From Thioclava arctica (GTDB lineage: Bacteria > Pseudomonadota > Alphaproteobacteria > Rhodobacterales > Rhodobacteraceae), in NCBI RefSeq assembly GCF_040892615.1, contig NZ_JBFRYC010000011.1:1-64000 (forward strand): a stretch of DNA of 64,000 bases. Direction: 5' to 3'. Below the pieces are notes generated by a model. It ran no database searches. It worked only from the letters and a program-made list of their open reading frames with translations, and had not been told where the DNA came from. The stretch's first letter is position 1; each line of letters opens with the position of its first letter. Positions 8,406-17,428 of this stretch are shown here, piece by piece. The translations under genes were made by a program, and so were the position numbers.

Positions 8406-9680
8406 TCAGCCCTCCTGCCCGGCCCAGGCCAGCCACACGGCCGCCGTCCATGTAAACGCCTTGCCGCCCGCCGCCGCGCCGGTCATCGGGTCGAAATATT
8501 CAACAAACCCGTATTTCCCGATCACCTCGCGCGTGCGCGCACGCACCTCCTCGCCCAGCGCCACGCCCTGCTCGCTCGCGCCCTCGCCGATCATCATGTT
8601 CATCATCGCCCAAGTCGGGCCGCGCCAGTATCGCTTGGCGTCAAAACGCGGATCGAACGGCGCAAGCGAGGGCACGCCATAAGGCGCTGCATCCAGAACG
8701 CGCGCCAGATGCGCCTCCATCTGCGGCGCTTTGAGCCCACCAAACCAGCACAGGAACGAGGCATTGCTTAGCGCATTCGACCAAATGCCATTGGCGCAAT
8801 TATAGCTATCGTAATATCCCATGCCGGGGTTGAACAAAGCCTCGGCGCCGGACTCCAGCGCGGCCAGTTGATCGGCCAGACCATCAACGTCCAAGCCCTG
8901 CGCAGCACCTGCCGCCAGCAAATCGCGCACGCCGCGCATCAAGGTGAAATGCATCGTCGGATCGGCCACCCGGAACGGGTTGTCTTGCGCCATCAAAGCG
9001 TCGTCCCACCCCAAGGCCTTGGCGCGCTTTACCAGCCAGATATAACGGTCGTAATCGTATTTCGTGGGCCGCATCGAGGCATCGACATGCTGGGTATCAC
9101 GGCGCTCGTAATGGCCCACGCCCTGCGGGTCGATCGCATCCATCGCATTGTCCCAATCAGGCGCATTATCGCGACCCGATTCCCACGGGTGGATCACGAA
9201 AATCGCGCCTTTCTCATCGCGCCGCCAGCGCAAAAACCAATCGGCCCATTTGCGCATCTTCGGATAAAGGGCGGCAAATTTCGCAGCCCCCAGCGCCGGA
9301 TCGGCAGCCAGCAACCTAGTCGCAAAACTCAGCGCCACGGGCGGCTGCGTGATACCCGACGATGCAATCGGCCCGCTGCATCCCCAGACATCGGGCCCCG
9401 GAAAATAGCCCGGATCGGGTTTGTGAAACAGGATATGGGGCACCATCCCGCTGTCCCATTGACCCGAAAACAGCGTCTCGATTTCCTCCCAGGCGCGGGT
9501 CATATCGAACTGCGCAAATCCCAACGCGGCAAAGGCGCTGTCCCAGTTCCACTGATAGGGATACAGCCCCGCCGTGGGCACCGTGTAGCCACCGCGATCA
9601 TTGGCGGTCAGGATCGCGCGCGCCTCGGCGTTACGTTCAGAGACCGCAGCATCCGCGGCCAGAGTTTCGGTATTCATCAT
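8406..9680 (-). CDS. GH63-like glycosidase (MGH/GgH type)
   Basis: 424-residue (alpha/alpha)6-barrel glycosidase with no signal peptide, so cytoplasmic. Recognisable family blocks are YQWNWDSAFAALG, the WESGRDNAPDWDNAM segment that holds the putative acid Asp, GPTWAMMNMMI, and VEYFDPMTG..GGKAFTWTAA with the putative base Glu. This resembles the mannosylglycerate/glucosylglycerate hydrolase branch of GH63. Together with the transporter it probably hydrolyses an imported glycoside such as a glycosyl-glycerate-type compatible solute; the exact substrate is inference. It is 1 bp from the permease gene. Confidence 0.8.
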   Translation of the reverse strand: MMNTETLAADAAVSERNAEARAILTANDRGGYTVPTAGLYPYQWNWDSAFAALGFAQFDMTRAWEEIETLFSGQWDSGMVPHILFHKPDPGYFPGPDVWGCSGPIASSGITQPPVALSFATRLLAADPALGAAKFAALYPKMRKWADWFLRWRRDEKGAIFVIHPWESGRDNAPDWDNAMDAIDPQGVGHYERRDTQHVDASMRPTKYDYDRYIWLVKRAKALGWDDALMAQDNPFRVADPTMHFTLMRGVRDLLAAGAAQGLDVDGLADQLAALESGAEALFNPGMGYYDSYNCANGIWSNALSNASFLCWFGGLKAPQMEAHLARVLDAAPYGVPSLAPFDPRFDAKRYWRGPTWAMMNMMIGEGASEQGVALGEEVRARTREVIGKYGFVEYFDPMTGAAAGGKAFTWTAAVWLAWAGQEG

Positions 9681-9681
9681 C

Positions 9682-10896
9682 TTATCCTTTCACCGCGCCA
9701 GCCGTCAGGCCGCGGGTCATGAAACGCTCCAACCCAAGGAACAGCGCCATGATCGGCACCGTCGCAATCACTGCGCCCGCCATCAAATGCTGACGCGGGA
9801 TCTCGGAGGAATTGAGCGAGGCAATGCCCCGCGTGAGGGTGAATTTGCTGGGATCGTCCAGCAGCATGAAGGCCAGCAGGAACTCGTTCCACGCAATCAT
9901 AAACACATACAAACCGACCGATGCCAGCGCCGGCAGCGCCAACGGTAGCGTAATTTTCCAGATCACCTTGAGGCGGCTCAGCCCATCCATCAGGCCGGCC
10001 TCTTCGACTTCGACCGGCAGGCCCCGGAAATAGCCTTGCAGCATATAAAGCGCGACCGGAATGGTGGTGACCGGATAGATCATCACGATCCCAAAGACCG
10101 AGTTGCGCAGCCCTACCATCGAATAGGCGATGTAGATCGGCAGCGCCAAAACGATCATCGGCACCATGTAAATCAGCAAAATCCCGCGCGAAAACACCTT
10201 GCGCCCGGAAAACCGCAACCGCGCCACCGCATAGGCTCCGGGCACCGAAAACAGCAGCGTCAGCGCCACCGTCAGCACCGAAACATAGAAGCTCGTCCAC
10301 AGGTAGCGGCCAAAATGGAACTTCGTCATCAGCTCGTAATAGCTGTCAAACAGATGCCAGCCCTTGGACAGTTCCAGCGAGAAATCGAGCGGATTGAGCA
10401 TCAACTGCTGTTGCGATTTCATCGAGGTCATCACCATCACGTAAAACGGGATGATCACGATGGCGGTGAAGAACAGATAGCCAAACCCGGTGAGAAACCG
10501 GATCACCGCCGCCTCGAATTCATGTCGGTTTGTCGCTCCGAAAGGCAGGTCCTTCAGGATCGTATTAAGCGGCATGGCCACTATTCCCGCCAGCACGATG
10601 CTGAGCGCGACACGGCTGCCCGGCGCGAAGCCGGCACCAAATTGCAGCGCGCCCAGCCCAATCGCCGACACGCCCAGCGCCACGACCACCGCGACCCCAA
10701 GGCTCAACCAGCGATTGGCGCGCCACACATGCACCAGTCCCGTCAACACGCCAAGGATCAACGCGCCCCATAGCGCAGGCCGCGCCGCCTCGCCCGTGGC
10801 AAAAGAAATCGCGACGCCCAAAGTCACCGCCATCACAACCGCCCAAAGCGCCCCGATGATCGGCCCGGTCAGATAGCCTTTGTAGAGAAATTTCAT
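9682..10896 (-). CDS. Sugar ABC transporter permease, MalG-like with extended N-terminus
   Basis: 404 residues against about 280 for usual MalG relatives. The C-terminal two-thirds is a standard permease with the coupling motif EEAGLMDGLSRLKVIWKITLPLALP. The first 120 or so residues add about four hydrophobic helices (near 10-30, 37-56, 64-84, 92-112) that ordinary MalG proteins lack. The start ATG overlaps the upstream MalF stop in an ATGA. Confidence 0.88.
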   Translation of the reverse strand: MKFLYKGYLTGPIIGALWAVVMAVTLGVAISFATGEAARPALWGALILGVLTGLVHVWRANRWLSLGVAVVVALGVSAIGLGALQFGAGFAPGSRVALSIVLAGIVAMPLNTILKDLPFGATNRHEFEAAVIRFLTGFGYLFFTAIVIIPFYVMVMTSMKSQQQLMLNPLDFSLELSKGWHLFDSYYELMTKFHFGRYLWTSFYVSVLTVALTLLFSVPGAYAVARLRFSGRKVFSRGILLIYMVPMIVLALPIYIAYSMVGLRNSVFGIVMIYPVTTIPVALYMLQGYFRGLPVEVEEAGLMDGLSRLKVIWKITLPLALPALASVGLYVFMIAWNEFLLAFMLLDDPSKFTLTRGIASLNSSEIPRQHLMAGAVIATVPIMALFLGLERFMTRGLTAGAVKG

Positions 10897-12128
10897 AGCC
10901 CTTCCTCCCGGCTCATGGTGCGGAAAAAGAGCGCCGCAAAGATCAGCAGACAGCCAAACACCACGACCGCCACCGCCGCCCCCGCGCCGATATTTGAGAT
11001 CGCGAAGGCCTGCTCATACACATCGACGGTCAGCGTGCGCGTGCCCGCATTTCCACCCGTCAGCAGGAAAATGTCGTCGAATTTGTTGAAGGTCCAAATG
11101 AAGCGCAGCAGGAACAACACCGATAGAATGCCCAGCAATTGCGGCATCGAGAGATACCAGAATTTCTGGAACGGCGAGGCCCCGTCCATATCGGCCGCCT
11201 CATACATATCGCTGTCGATGCTTTGCATCCGCGCGAGGATGAACAGAAAACTCAGCGGGAAATAGCGCCAGATTTCAAACACCGTCACCATGATCAGCGC
11301 CAGCGGCTTTTGCCCAAAGAAATTGATCGCGCCCTGACTGACCCCCATCTGGATCAGCAGCGCATTGGCCGAGCCCGAAAACGGATCGAACAGCGTGATC
11401 CATGTGAAGGCGACCGCGATCACCGGGGCAACATAGGGAAACAGGTAAAGCCCGCGCAAAATCCCCTGTCCGCGAAAATCCTTGTTAAGCAACAGCGCCG
11501 CAAACAGCCCGACCAGCAGCGCGCCGAGCGTGCCAAAGATGGTGTAAAACAGCGTCACGCCAAGCACGGACCAGAATTCGCTGCCATCAAACAGCTTACG
11601 GAAATTCTCCAGCGTAAAGGTGGCGTTGGTCAGCATGTTATCGACCTGCCCGCGCGCCACCGAGACACTGTCGCGCACCGCACGATTGGCCGCTTTGGCA
11701 TCACCCGTGACCTGCGCGTCGATCCGGTAGCGCTCATTGAACCCCGGTGCCAGATCGCCAAACTCGCAGCGCAAATCCTGCCCGCTCAGCGCACATCCCT
11801 TGGGCAGATCGCCCGTCAGGGTCACGCCCTCGGGCAGCGTGTTGTCAAATCCCGCGCCGTGGATCGCATGATCGCGCGACGGGTTAATCACGCGATACTC
11901 GATCTGGGGCTGCGCTCCGGCTTCGCGCAGACTGACCCGCAGCCGCATCTCGGCGGGGCGCAGGTCGCCCAGCTTCACCGGCTTAACCGAGATCCAGAAT
12001 ATCGCAAGCAGCGGCACGATCACCACCAGCGACACAATCGCGATGGTCGGGAACAGCAGGCCCCAAGCCAGACGCGCTTCGCGTTTCGCCAGCGCGCCGC
12101 GCCCTTTGGGCGGCGAAATATCGGTCAT
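10893..12128 (-). CDS. Sugar ABC transporter permease, MalF-like with DUF11-like insert
   Basis: 411 residues. After the first membrane helix (about 21-48) comes a roughly 110-residue extracytoplasmic insert (about 52-160) before the standard permease core with coupling motif YEAADMDGASPFQKFWYLSMPQ. The insert contains NTLPEGVTLTG and a Cys-bounded GCALSGQDLRC followed by FGDLAPG, which matches the DUF11 pattern of surface proteins. E. coli MalF also has a large periplasmic loop there, but not of this sequence type. Start chosen at 12126-12128, with AGGAG seven bases upstream. Confidence 0.88.
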   Translation of the reverse strand: MTDISPPKGRGALAKREARLAWGLLFPTIAIVSLVVIVPLLAIFWISVKPVKLGDLRPAEMRLRVSLREAGAQPQIEYRVINPSRDHAIHGAGFDNTLPEGVTLTGDLPKGCALSGQDLRCEFGDLAPGFNERYRIDAQVTGDAKAANRAVRDSVSVARGQVDNMLTNATFTLENFRKLFDGSEFWSVLGVTLFYTIFGTLGALLVGLFAALLLNKDFRGQGILRGLYLFPYVAPVIAVAFTWITLFDPFSGSANALLIQMGVSQGAINFFGQKPLALIMVTVFEIWRYFPLSFLFILARMQSIDSDMYEAADMDGASPFQKFWYLSMPQLLGILSVLFLLRFIWTFNKFDDIFLLTGGNAGTRTLTVDVYEQAFAISNIGAGAAVAVVVFGCLLIFAALFFRTMSREEGL

Positions 12129-12214
12129 GACAGTCTCCTGGCTTGCCCCCATCTTGAAGGGGCGCGCAAAAGGGGGCGGGCGCGAACGCCCAGCCCCGAA
12201 GGACAGCTCTCGGA

Positions 12215-13576
12215 TCAGTTGATCTTGGACAGCTCGTCGTTCATTTTCTTGACCGCATCTTCAGCCGAAATGCCGCCATCGATATAATCGCGCACCACCC
12301 GGTTGATGACTTGGCTATTGAGCATTTTCGACGCCAGCGCCAACTGCCCGTCGGTCACGCCCCAACGCTGCGCGGTATCCAGACCCTTGGTGATTTCATC
12401 AATCACAGCAGGCGCATACAGATCCTTCAGCGGTGCCTTGCGATCCACGCCGACGGGCAAGGTCGCCCAAAGCGTGGTGAACTTGGCGGGATCGGCATCG
12501 GTGCCGCGACGCACCGGGAACTTGCCTTCGGGTGCGATCGAGAGCGTCTCGCCATAACCGTCATTCATCGAGTAATCGACGAATTTCTCAGCCGCCGCCG
12601 TATCGGCGTCACTGGTGATCCCGAAATAGCGAATATCGGCCCAGCTTGCGCCCGCCGGATCGGACGGCCCCGACAGGTTGGTGACAACGCCCGTATCCTG
12701 CGCCAGCGCGGTCGAGGTCGGATTGCCGTCAATCATCGGCGGCGCGCTATCGCGCAGACCGGCGAGCTCATCAAGGATGAAGGGCGACCACATGATCATC
12801 GCCGCCTTGCCCGAGAAATACAACTCGCGCGATTGCTTCCAGTAATTGTCACCCGGCGGCGAGGCTTTGGCGAGAGCCTTGTAGAAGTTCAGTACCTCGA
12901 CGGTCTTCTTTTCGTCCAGCGGTTTGAACCCGTCCGGGCCCACCGGCGAAACGCCATTGGCGAGAAAAATCTGCTCCAGCACCTGGCTCATGTAATTGTC
13001 GTCCACCTTTGTAGCGGCAACGAAGCCATACATACTCGGCGGGTTATTAAGCTTTTTGAGCGCGGCTTCGATATTGGCAAAGCTGGTTGGCGGGGCCAGA
13101 CCTTCTTTTTCGAAAATATCCTTGCGATACAGGATCATCTGCGTCCAGCCATCGACCGGAACGGCGGCATAGTCGCCATCCGTTTCGACCATTTTCAGCG
13201 CGCCGGGCGCGAAGGTTTTCGGGTCCAGCATGTCCACGACATCGCTGGACGCGGCGCTATCGAGAATGCCCGCCTCGGTCCAAGGCAGCACGTTCTGGAT
13301 CGGCGTGTAGATCACATCGGGCAGATCGCCTGCGGCAAAAGCGGCGGTCGCGCGGGTGTTGAGATCGCTTTCCGTGACCGGGATCACCTCGACATCGATG
13401 CCGGTTTTCGCCTTGAAATCATCGGCCAGCTTTTGCTGTTTGGCCAGACGCTCGGGCTGTTCCTCGGTCGTCCAGAATTTGATCGCTTCGGCCTTTGCCG
13501 CCACGCCGCCCAGCATCAGCGCGACAGCCGCCGTGCCCAGCAAACCGGCCACTCCCGTTCCTCGAATAAGTTTCAT
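12215..13576 (-). CDS. Sugar ABC transporter substrate-binding protein (family 1)
   Basis: 453 residues with a signal peptide (MKLIRGTGVAGLLGTAAVALMLGGVAAKAEA) and the periplasmic binding protein family 1 fold: IKFWTTEEQPE, GDLPDVIYTP, YAAVPVDGWTQMILYRKDIFEKEGLAPPTSF. It captures the substrate for the MalF/MalG pair. A strong ribosome site (GGGAGGAAAATAA) precedes the ATG. It follows lacI by 19 bp. Confidence 0.92.
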   Translation of the reverse strand: MKLIRGTGVAGLLGTAAVALMLGGVAAKAEAIKFWTTEEQPERLAKQQKLADDFKAKTGIDVEVIPVTESDLNTRATAAFAAGDLPDVIYTPIQNVLPWTEAGILDSAASSDVVDMLDPKTFAPGALKMVETDGDYAAVPVDGWTQMILYRKDIFEKEGLAPPTSFANIEAALKKLNNPPSMYGFVAATKVDDNYMSQVLEQIFLANGVSPVGPDGFKPLDEKKTVEVLNFYKALAKASPPGDNYWKQSRELYFSGKAAMIMWSPFILDELAGLRDSAPPMIDGNPTSTALAQDTGVVTNLSGPSDPAGASWADIRYFGITSDADTAAAEKFVDYSMNDGYGETLSIAPEGKFPVRRGTDADPAKFTTLWATLPVGVDRKAPLKDLYAPAVIDEITKGLDTAQRWGVTDGQLALASKMLNSQVINRVVRDYIDGGISAEDAVKKMNDELSKIN

Positions 13577-13595
13577 TTATTTTCCTCCCGGTCGA

Positions 13596-14687
13596 TTAAG
13601 TTTTTCTTTTGGTGAAGATAGGCGGCCCATCCGAGCCCCCCGGTTGCAATTGCGCCGAGACCAGCTCGGTCAAGTCAGCGACAGGCGCGCCGCGCAATTG
13701 CGCGATCAACAGCGCCGCAAGCCGTTCCCCGGCATGGCGACTGTCAACCGCAAAGGTCGTCAGAGGGGGCTCGATCATGCGGCCCTCGGGGATGCCGTCA
13801 TAGGCGATCAGCGACAGATCACGCCCGATCGTCAGGCCGCGTTCGCGCGCCACATCATACGCGCCCAGCGCCGTGGCATCGGTAGCATAAACGATCGCTG
13901 TGGGCGGGTCGGGCAGATCCAGCAACGCGCGCGCAGCCGCCGCCCCTTCGGCGCGATCCGAAACCCCCATGATCTCAAGCGCGGGGTCATGCGCAATTTG
14001 CGCCAGCGCCAGCCCATCGCGATAGCCATCGCGGCGCAGCATCGCGAAATTGTACGCCTCGCACGGACCAACAAAAGCGATCCGTTTGTGCCCCAGCGCG
14101 ACCAGCCGCGCCACGCCATCGCGCATCGCGCCACTGCCATCCACATCATACCAAGACAGCCCCGGATCGGGCTGGCCATACCCGACGCGCCCGTACAGCA
14201 CGAAGGGCACCCCTTTGGCGCGCAAAAACAGCGCGCGGGGATCGTGAATACGCGTGCGCGGCAGGATAAACCCGTCGACCTTATGTTCTTGCAACAGCCG
14301 CGCCAGCGTCGCTTCCATATCCGCGCGCGAGGTCGAGGAGGCGATGGTCAGCGTCCAGCCCTCCAGCGACGCCTCTTGCGTGATGCCGCCCAAAAAATCC
14401 GCCAAGAACGGGCCGTAGCGGTCGGGGGCATCGAGCTCCAGCACGAGACCCAGCGCACGCACCCGCCCCGTACGCACAGCTTGCGCATAGGGCATCGGCG
14501 CGTAGCCCATCTGCGCAGCCATTGTGCGCACACGCTCACGCGTGTCAGGGGCGATGTCGGCATAATCGTTGAGGGCACGCGAAACGGTGCTCTTGGTTAG
14601 CCCAAGCGCCGTTGCGAGATCAGAAATGCGCACCCGGCGTGCGGGGGCCGTTTGATCTTGCGAATTGGTGTCGCGAATCTCCTCCAT
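13596..14687 (-). CDS. LacI-family transcriptional regulator
   Basis: 363 residues. The N-terminal helix-turn-helix reads RISDLATALGLTKSTVSRALNDYADIAPDTRERVRTMAAQMGYAP with the hinge helix, followed by a periplasmic-binding-protein-like sensor domain (LGLVLEL, DGFILPRT, KRIAFVG, DLSLIAYDG). It is first in the operon and 19 bp before the binding-protein gene, so it probably represses its own operon through the two operators upstream and is released by the imported glycoside or a breakdown product. Confidence 0.95.
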   Translation of the reverse strand: MEEIRDTNSQDQTAPARRVRISDLATALGLTKSTVSRALNDYADIAPDTRERVRTMAAQMGYAPMPYAQAVRTGRVRALGLVLELDAPDRYGPFLADFLGGITQEASLEGWTLTIASSTSRADMEATLARLLQEHKVDGFILPRTRIHDPRALFLRAKGVPFVLYGRVGYGQPDPGLSWYDVDGSGAMRDGVARLVALGHKRIAFVGPCEAYNFAMLRRDGYRDGLALAQIAHDPALEIMGVSDRAEGAAAARALLDLPDPPTAIVYATDATALGAYDVARERGLTIGRDLSLIAYDGIPEGRMIEPPLTTFAVDSRHAGERLAALLIAQLRGAPVADLTELVSAQLQPGGSDGPPIFTKRKT

Positions 14688-14704
14688 GACGATAGCCTAA
14701 GAGA

Positions 14705-14740
14705 ACGAAACCGGTTTCGTAAAGCCGAAACCGGTTTCGG
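14705..14740. promoter_or_regulatory. Tandem LacI-family operators
   Basis: Two perfect 16-bp palindromes, ACGAAACCGGTTTCGT (14705-14720) and CCGAAACCGGTTTCGG (14725-14740), share the core CGAAACCGGTTTCG and lie exactly 20 bp apart, two helical turns, so two dimers would bind the same DNA face. The central CG is typical of LacI/GalR operators. They sit 18-53 bp upstream of the lacI start. Confidence 0.85.
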
Positions 14741-15011
14741 ACGCGATAAAGAGTCGGTGAACTCCGACCCAAAATCCCTTGCGCGCAACTCGAACAGGGG
14801 GGCCAAAACGGATCGAAATCACACCGGCGAAATCGCCGCGCAAAGGTGCGATCACATTTTGCCGCTTCCGTGGGGTCTCGATCCCTCTATGTCGCATAGC
14901 ACTGGGGAAATTGAAAAAATCAGATAAGAGGGGATTGAGGCCCAAGGTGTTTGTATGACTATTGGTAGAAACTACATGAAGACGAAATTAACACCCGAAT
15001 GAGGTCCAAGC
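14741..15011. other. Intergenic region with possible 15-codon leader frame
   Basis: This stretch between the lacI operators and the kinase gene holds no clear gene. A short frame at 14955-15002 (ATG to TGA, reads MTIGRNYMKTKLTPE) stops within the ATGAGG that precedes the kinase coding frame, so it could be a leader peptide coupled to kinase translation, but nothing else supports it. Confidence 0.3.
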
Positions 15012-16877
15012 CTGTCACGCATTTCTGACCCTCAGCGCCTTCGCGCGCTTCAGCAGACCGGTCTTTTGGACGCCCCGAGCCAAGAGGCGTTTGACCGTGC
15101 AACGCGGCTCGCGGCCCGTATCGTGGGTACACCGGTCGCGCTGGTGTCGCTGGTCGATGAGAGCCGGCAATTCCTGCTATCGCAAACCGGGGTCGACGAC
15201 AGCACAGCCGGGTTGCGCGAAACCCCGCTGAGCCATTCGTTTTGCCGCCACGTGGTGGAGAACGATAGCTCTTTGATCGTGTCGGATGCGCGCCAAGACC
15301 CGCGTGTGCGCGACAATGGCGCGGTCGATGATCTGAACGTGATCGCCTATCTGGGCGTTCCGCTGCGCACGATTGAGGGCGATGTGCTGGGCTCATTTTG
15401 CGTGATCGGCCATGAGCCGCGCGTCTGGACCGATGAGGACCACGCCACCCTGCTGGATCTGGCCGCCGGGGTTGAGGCGGAAATTCGACTGCGCCGTCAA
15501 ACCAACCTCGCCCATCAAGAACACGAGGTGTTTCGCGCCATTCTGGATCAGATGCCAATCGGTGTGGCGCTGGCTGAGGCGGGAACCGGGCGCTTGCTTG
15601 ATACCAACAACACGGCACGCAATCTGATGGGCGCTGCGGTGGAAGTTTCGGCGGGCTTGGCCAATTCCGGTCTGCAGGCGTTTGATGCCAACGGCCAGCC
15701 TTATAGCAACGAGGCATTGCCGCTGAACCGGGCCGCGTTGCGCAATGAGGTGATCACCGCAGAGGAGGTCACCATTCAGCAACCCGGGCGCGCGCCGCTG
15801 CATCTGTTGATCTCGGCGCACCGGATCGACAGCGACCCGCCCCTTGCGGTTGCGACCCTGCTGAACGTGACCGAGCGCAAACGCGCCGAGCGCAACGCCT
15901 TCCAAAGCGCCGAGCGATTGGCCCATTTTCACGAGGTGACGCGCGACGGCATTCTGGAACTCGATGCCGAGAATTGCGTGCGCTATTCCAATGGCGTGAT
16001 GCGCGAACGCGTTCGCAGAGCCCATAGTGCGAAACTGGCCGACGCGTTTTTGGGCGCAAACATATTGCAGGAATTCCCCAATTTGCAGGGCACAGAGTTG
16101 GAGGCCGCGATGGGACGTGCGCGCGCAACCCAACAGCCTCAGGCCGCCGATGTGGTGGCCCATGATGCGCGTGTCCTTGAGGCACGGTTGTTTCCCGAAG
16201 ACGGCACGCTGCTGATCTATCTGCGCGATGTCACCGATGAGCGCGCCGTCGCCCAAGCCCGCGAAATTCTGGCGCGCGAGCTGAACCACCGGGTCAAGAA
16301 CCTGTTTGCGATGATGTCAGGGCTGATCGGGATGACCGCGCGCCATGCCACCTCGCCTGCATCGATGGCCGAGGGGTTGCGCGCGCGCATCAACGCTTTG
16401 GCGCGCGCCCATGATCTGGTCAGCCCGACCGCGACGCTGGAAACCGGGTTTCGCGGCGAGGTCGATTTCGATGCGCTGATCCGCGCCATCCTTGCCCCTT
16501 ATGTCAGCGCGCAGGACCTGCGGGTGGTGCTGGAGGGGCTGCCGGTGTTGCTCAATCAGGCGGGGGCGACGAATTTCGCGCTGGTGCTGCATGAACTGGC
16601 TACCAATGCGGTGAAATACGGCGCCCTTTCGTGCGAAACGGCCAAACTGCACTTGAGTTGGCAAATTGTCCCCGGCGATGAGGGCCCGATGCTGGCCTTT
16701 GACTGGCACGAAAGCGGTTGCCCCGAGCGCCTGGAGCCGCCCCGCCCGACCGGCTTTGGCAATCGCCTGATCGATCTGACAATTCACGGCCAGTTGCGCG
16801 GCACCTATGGAACCGAGTGGCCCGCTGACGGGTTCCTTGCACGAATTCACGTGCCAATGGAGCTTATTAAAGGGTAA
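15012..16877 (+). CDS. GAF-PAS sensor histidine kinase, HWE family
   Basis: About 621 residues: GAF domain (about 20-165, EAFDRATRLAARIVGTPVALVSLVD), PAS segments (about 180-400), then an HWE kinase core with phospho-acceptor His in ELNHRVKNLFAMMSG, the N-box HELATNAVKYGALS and a WHE motif, and the G-box GFGNRLIDL. No membrane segments, so cytoplasmic. The first ATG/GTG/TTG is TTG at 15066, but in-frame codons from 15012 encode the conserved family start DPQRLRALQQTGLLDAP, so the true start is upstream: CTG at 15012, with GAGG seven bases before it, or an ATG at 14999 if one base is missing in the sequence. Its partner is the response regulator 4 bp downstream. Confidence 0.88.
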   Translation: MSRISDPQRLRALQQTGLLDAPSQEAFDRATRLAARIVGTPVALVSLVDESRQFLLSQTGVDDSTAGLRETPLSHSFCRHVVENDSSLIVSDARQDPRVRDNGAVDDLNVIAYLGVPLRTIEGDVLGSFCVIGHEPRVWTDEDHATLLDLAAGVEAEIRLRRQTNLAHQEHEVFRAILDQMPIGVALAEAGTGRLLDTNNTARNLMGAAVEVSAGLANSGLQAFDANGQPYSNEALPLNRAALRNEVITAEEVTIQQPGRAPLHLLISAHRIDSDPPLAVATLLNVTERKRAERNAFQSAERLAHFHEVTRDGILELDAENCVRYSNGVMRERVRRAHSAKLADAFLGANILQEFPNLQGTELEAAMGRARATQQPQAADVVAHDARVLEARLFPEDGTLLIYLRDVTDERAVAQAREILARELNHRVKNLFAMMSGLIGMTARHATSPASMAEGLRARINALARAHDLVSPTATLETGFRGEVDFDALIRAILAPYVSAQDLRVVLEGLPVLLNQAGATNFALVLHELATNAVKYGALSCETAKLHLSWQIVPGDEGPMLAFDWHESGCPERLEPPRPTGFGNRLIDLTIHGQLRGTYGTEWPADGFLARIHVPMELIKG

Positions 16878-16881
16878 TTCG

Positions 16882-17277
16882 ATGCGTATCGAACGGAAAG
16901 AGTACTGGCTCAGGGGCTGCAAAGTCCTTGTGGCAGAAGATGAAATGCTGATCGCCTATGACATCGCCTATTCCATCGAAGAAGCCGGTGGCGAGGTGGT
17001 CGGCCCCGTGGCGACGCTCGCCAAGGCCCGCAGCCTCATCGCAACCGATCAAATTGATGCGGCCGTGCTGGATATGAACCTGCTGGACGGTAATTCCGAA
17101 CCGCTGGTGAAGGAATTGCGCGCGCGTCATATTCCGGTGCTTGTAAACACCGCCGAGCGTCTGCCGCTGCCGTTTCAAACGGTATTGCCCGAGGTTTTGG
17201 TCTTTGGCAAACCCACCATGCCCGAGACATTGGCGCAGGCGCTTGGCGAGAGCCTGCAGAGCGAACTCCGAGCCTGA
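16882..17277 (+). CDS. Single-domain response regulator
   Basis: 131 residues, a lone receiver domain: acidic pocket AEDEM, phospho-acceptor Asp in AAVLDMNLLDG, Thr in LVNTAERL and Lys in FGKP. It lacks an output domain, so it works as a phosphate sink or relay, or by protein contact. It starts 4 bp after the HWE kinase gene; start at ATG 16882 with AAAGGG upstream. Such kinase/regulator pairs often feed the alphaproteobacterial general stress response, but no PhyR/NepR/EcfG gene is here. Confidence 0.9.
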   Translation: MRIERKEYWLRGCKVLVAEDEMLIAYDIAYSIEEAGGEVVGPVATLAKARSLIATDQIDAAVLDMNLLDGNSEPLVKELRARHIPVLVNTAERLPLPFQTVLPEVLVFGKPTMPETLAQALGESLQSELRA

Positions 17278-17428
17278 TCAGGTCCAAGCTTTACGCCGCA
17301 AGCGCGCACACCCACCACATAACCTAGCGTAAACGTGATCGGGGTGCGACGTTTCGGCCCCTCGCCGGATCGCCCGCAGTGTCGCGATACTTCCCTGATA
17401 TCTTGATTGCGCCAAAGGGAGGTGACGC

